The notes under the pieces were generated by a model. The model saw nothing but the letters and a program-made list of their open reading frames with translations. It made no database searches and was not told the DNA's origin. From Chloroflexota bacterium (lineage in GTDB: Bacteria; Chloroflexota; Anaerolineae; B4-G1): 6,117 bases of DNA. How positions within the stretch are numbered: the stretch's first letter is position 1; every line of letters begins with the position of its first letter. A program made the translations under genes and the position numbers. Positions 5,610-6,117 of this stretch are shown piece after piece. The stretch lies in contig JAUVSX010000204.1 in assembly GCA_030596915.1 (NCBI GenBank), positions 1 through 6,117 of the forward strand, read 5' to 3'.

Positions 5610-6117
5610 TCACCCAAAGGCCCGCCACGGCAGGTACCGTAGCGGACGCGCCACCGATGCGCTCGGCGCAGTTGGCCAGGCGCGCAGCGTCAACGGAAGA
5701 TACACGTGTGCCGCGAACTCATACTCATCGGCGCCGATGTCCGGGCTCGGACCAACGGGGCGAGGATCGCCATCGATGTCGGTTGCCACGCCCGCGTCTA
5801 TGCCGGCGTTGATCGCAGCGGAACCTCCCCCCAGGTGGTAATCATCCGCCAGGGAGTCCGCAAAGCCCGGGTCCTCCCAGAGGTTGATCGTGCCGGTGAT
5901 GATTGTTCCGTCGCCGCCCCAATCCGTATCGTTCGCCCCCCAGGCATCGTTGCCCCAGAGCATGCCCTCCATTGTGGCCGTGTTGCCGGAGGTGACAGTG
6001 ACCCCAGCCGTCTGACTGACGATGATCGTGTTGCTGATGACCACCGTACTCGGCTCGAACAGCTCAACGTATATCCCCACCCCATCTCCCCCGTAGTTGC
6101 TGACGACCGTATTGTGC
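5610..6117 (-). CDS. C-terminal part of a secreted beta-helix-like protein with a VYLPLTLR tail (partial)
   Basis: The last 168 residues of a larger protein whose N-terminus is beyond the right edge. The start shows parallel beta-helix rungs: HNTVVSNYGGDGVGIYV (1-17) and VVISNTIIVSQTAGVTVTSG (25-44), the asparagine-ladder style of right-handed beta-helix, pectate-lyase-like proteins. Then come DDYHLGGGSAAINAG (91-105), DIDGDPRP (113-120) and DIGADEYE (126-133), a closing segment often seen in this superfamily of surface proteins. VYLPLTLR (138-145) matches a tail that I associate with exported Chloroflexota proteins. A further 23 residues (146-168) follow it, which is unusual. The substrate cannot be told from this fragment: such proteins may be polysaccharide lyases, adhesins or surface-layer components. 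The gene is separated from tgt by 115 bases with a possible promoter, so it is probably not part of the downstream unit. Confidence 0.85.
   Translation of the reverse strand, partial: HNTVVSNYGGDGVGIYVELFEPSTVVISNTIIVSQTAGVTVTSGNTATMEGMLWGNDAWGANDTDWGGDGTIITGTINLWEDPGFADSLADDYHLGGGSAAINAGIDAGVATDIDGDPRPVGPSPDIGADEYEFAAHVYLPLTLRAWPTAPSASVARPLRYLPWRAFG

Noticed and set aside
1..6117. CRISPR arrays, insertion sequences, phage genes, tRNA or rRNA
   Set aside because: Reading both strands I found no spaced direct repeats, terminal inverted repeats with a transposase, integrase-like protein or cloverleaf. Coding density on one strand is nearly complete.

Overview
The window is GC-rich and every gene I can support lies on the minus strand, so the text reads from high to low coordinates. 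It probably comes from a Chloroflexota bacterium, most likely Anaerolineae-like. The reasons are the extracellular protein at the right edge carrying a VYLPLTLR tail, a type of ending I associate with exported proteins of that phylum; a lipoprotein of the DUF3160 family; and a Ser/Thr/Pro-rich linker after its lipidated cysteine. This placement is inference from protein style, since no marker gene such as rRNA is present.

Layout, in transcription order. (1) 6117-5610: C-terminal 168 residues of a secreted beta-helix-like protein, cut by the window edge. (2) 5609-5495: a 115-base gap with a perfect TTGACA, a weak -10 candidate, a three-codon mini-ORF and a GC-rich hairpin. (3) 5494-4382: complete tgt, bacterial tRNA-guanine transglycosylase of queuosine synthesis, with all catalytic and zinc residues. 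(4) 4385-3717: a small exported or membrane-anchored FG-GAP/VCBS protein whose likely GTG start overlaps the tgt stop as GTGA. (5) 3666-1414: a full-length 750-residue DUF3160 lipoprotein with a strong Shine-Dalgarno, a cysteine-rich loop and an EF-hand-like loop. (6) 1401-409: a CapA-family metallophosphoesterase-like protein with an N-terminal export segment. (7) 381-1: the N-terminal 127 residues of UppP (BacA), undecaprenyl-diphosphatase, running off the left edge; it has a GTG start and a good ribosome binding site.

Spacing from tgt to uppP is -4, 50, 12 and 27 bases, so these five genes look like one transcription unit, probably driven from the gap before tgt. Apart from tgt, all its products are predicted to be exported or membrane proteins. 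UppP regenerates the lipid carrier for wall and capsule polymers, CapA proteins are linked to extracellular polymer synthesis, and the FG-GAP and DUF3160 proteins would sit outside the membrane. A shared envelope role is reasonable but unproven; tgt may be only a housekeeping gene upstream. I see no tRNA, rRNA, CRISPR array, insertion sequence or phage gene, and no gene-free stretch longer than 115 bases.
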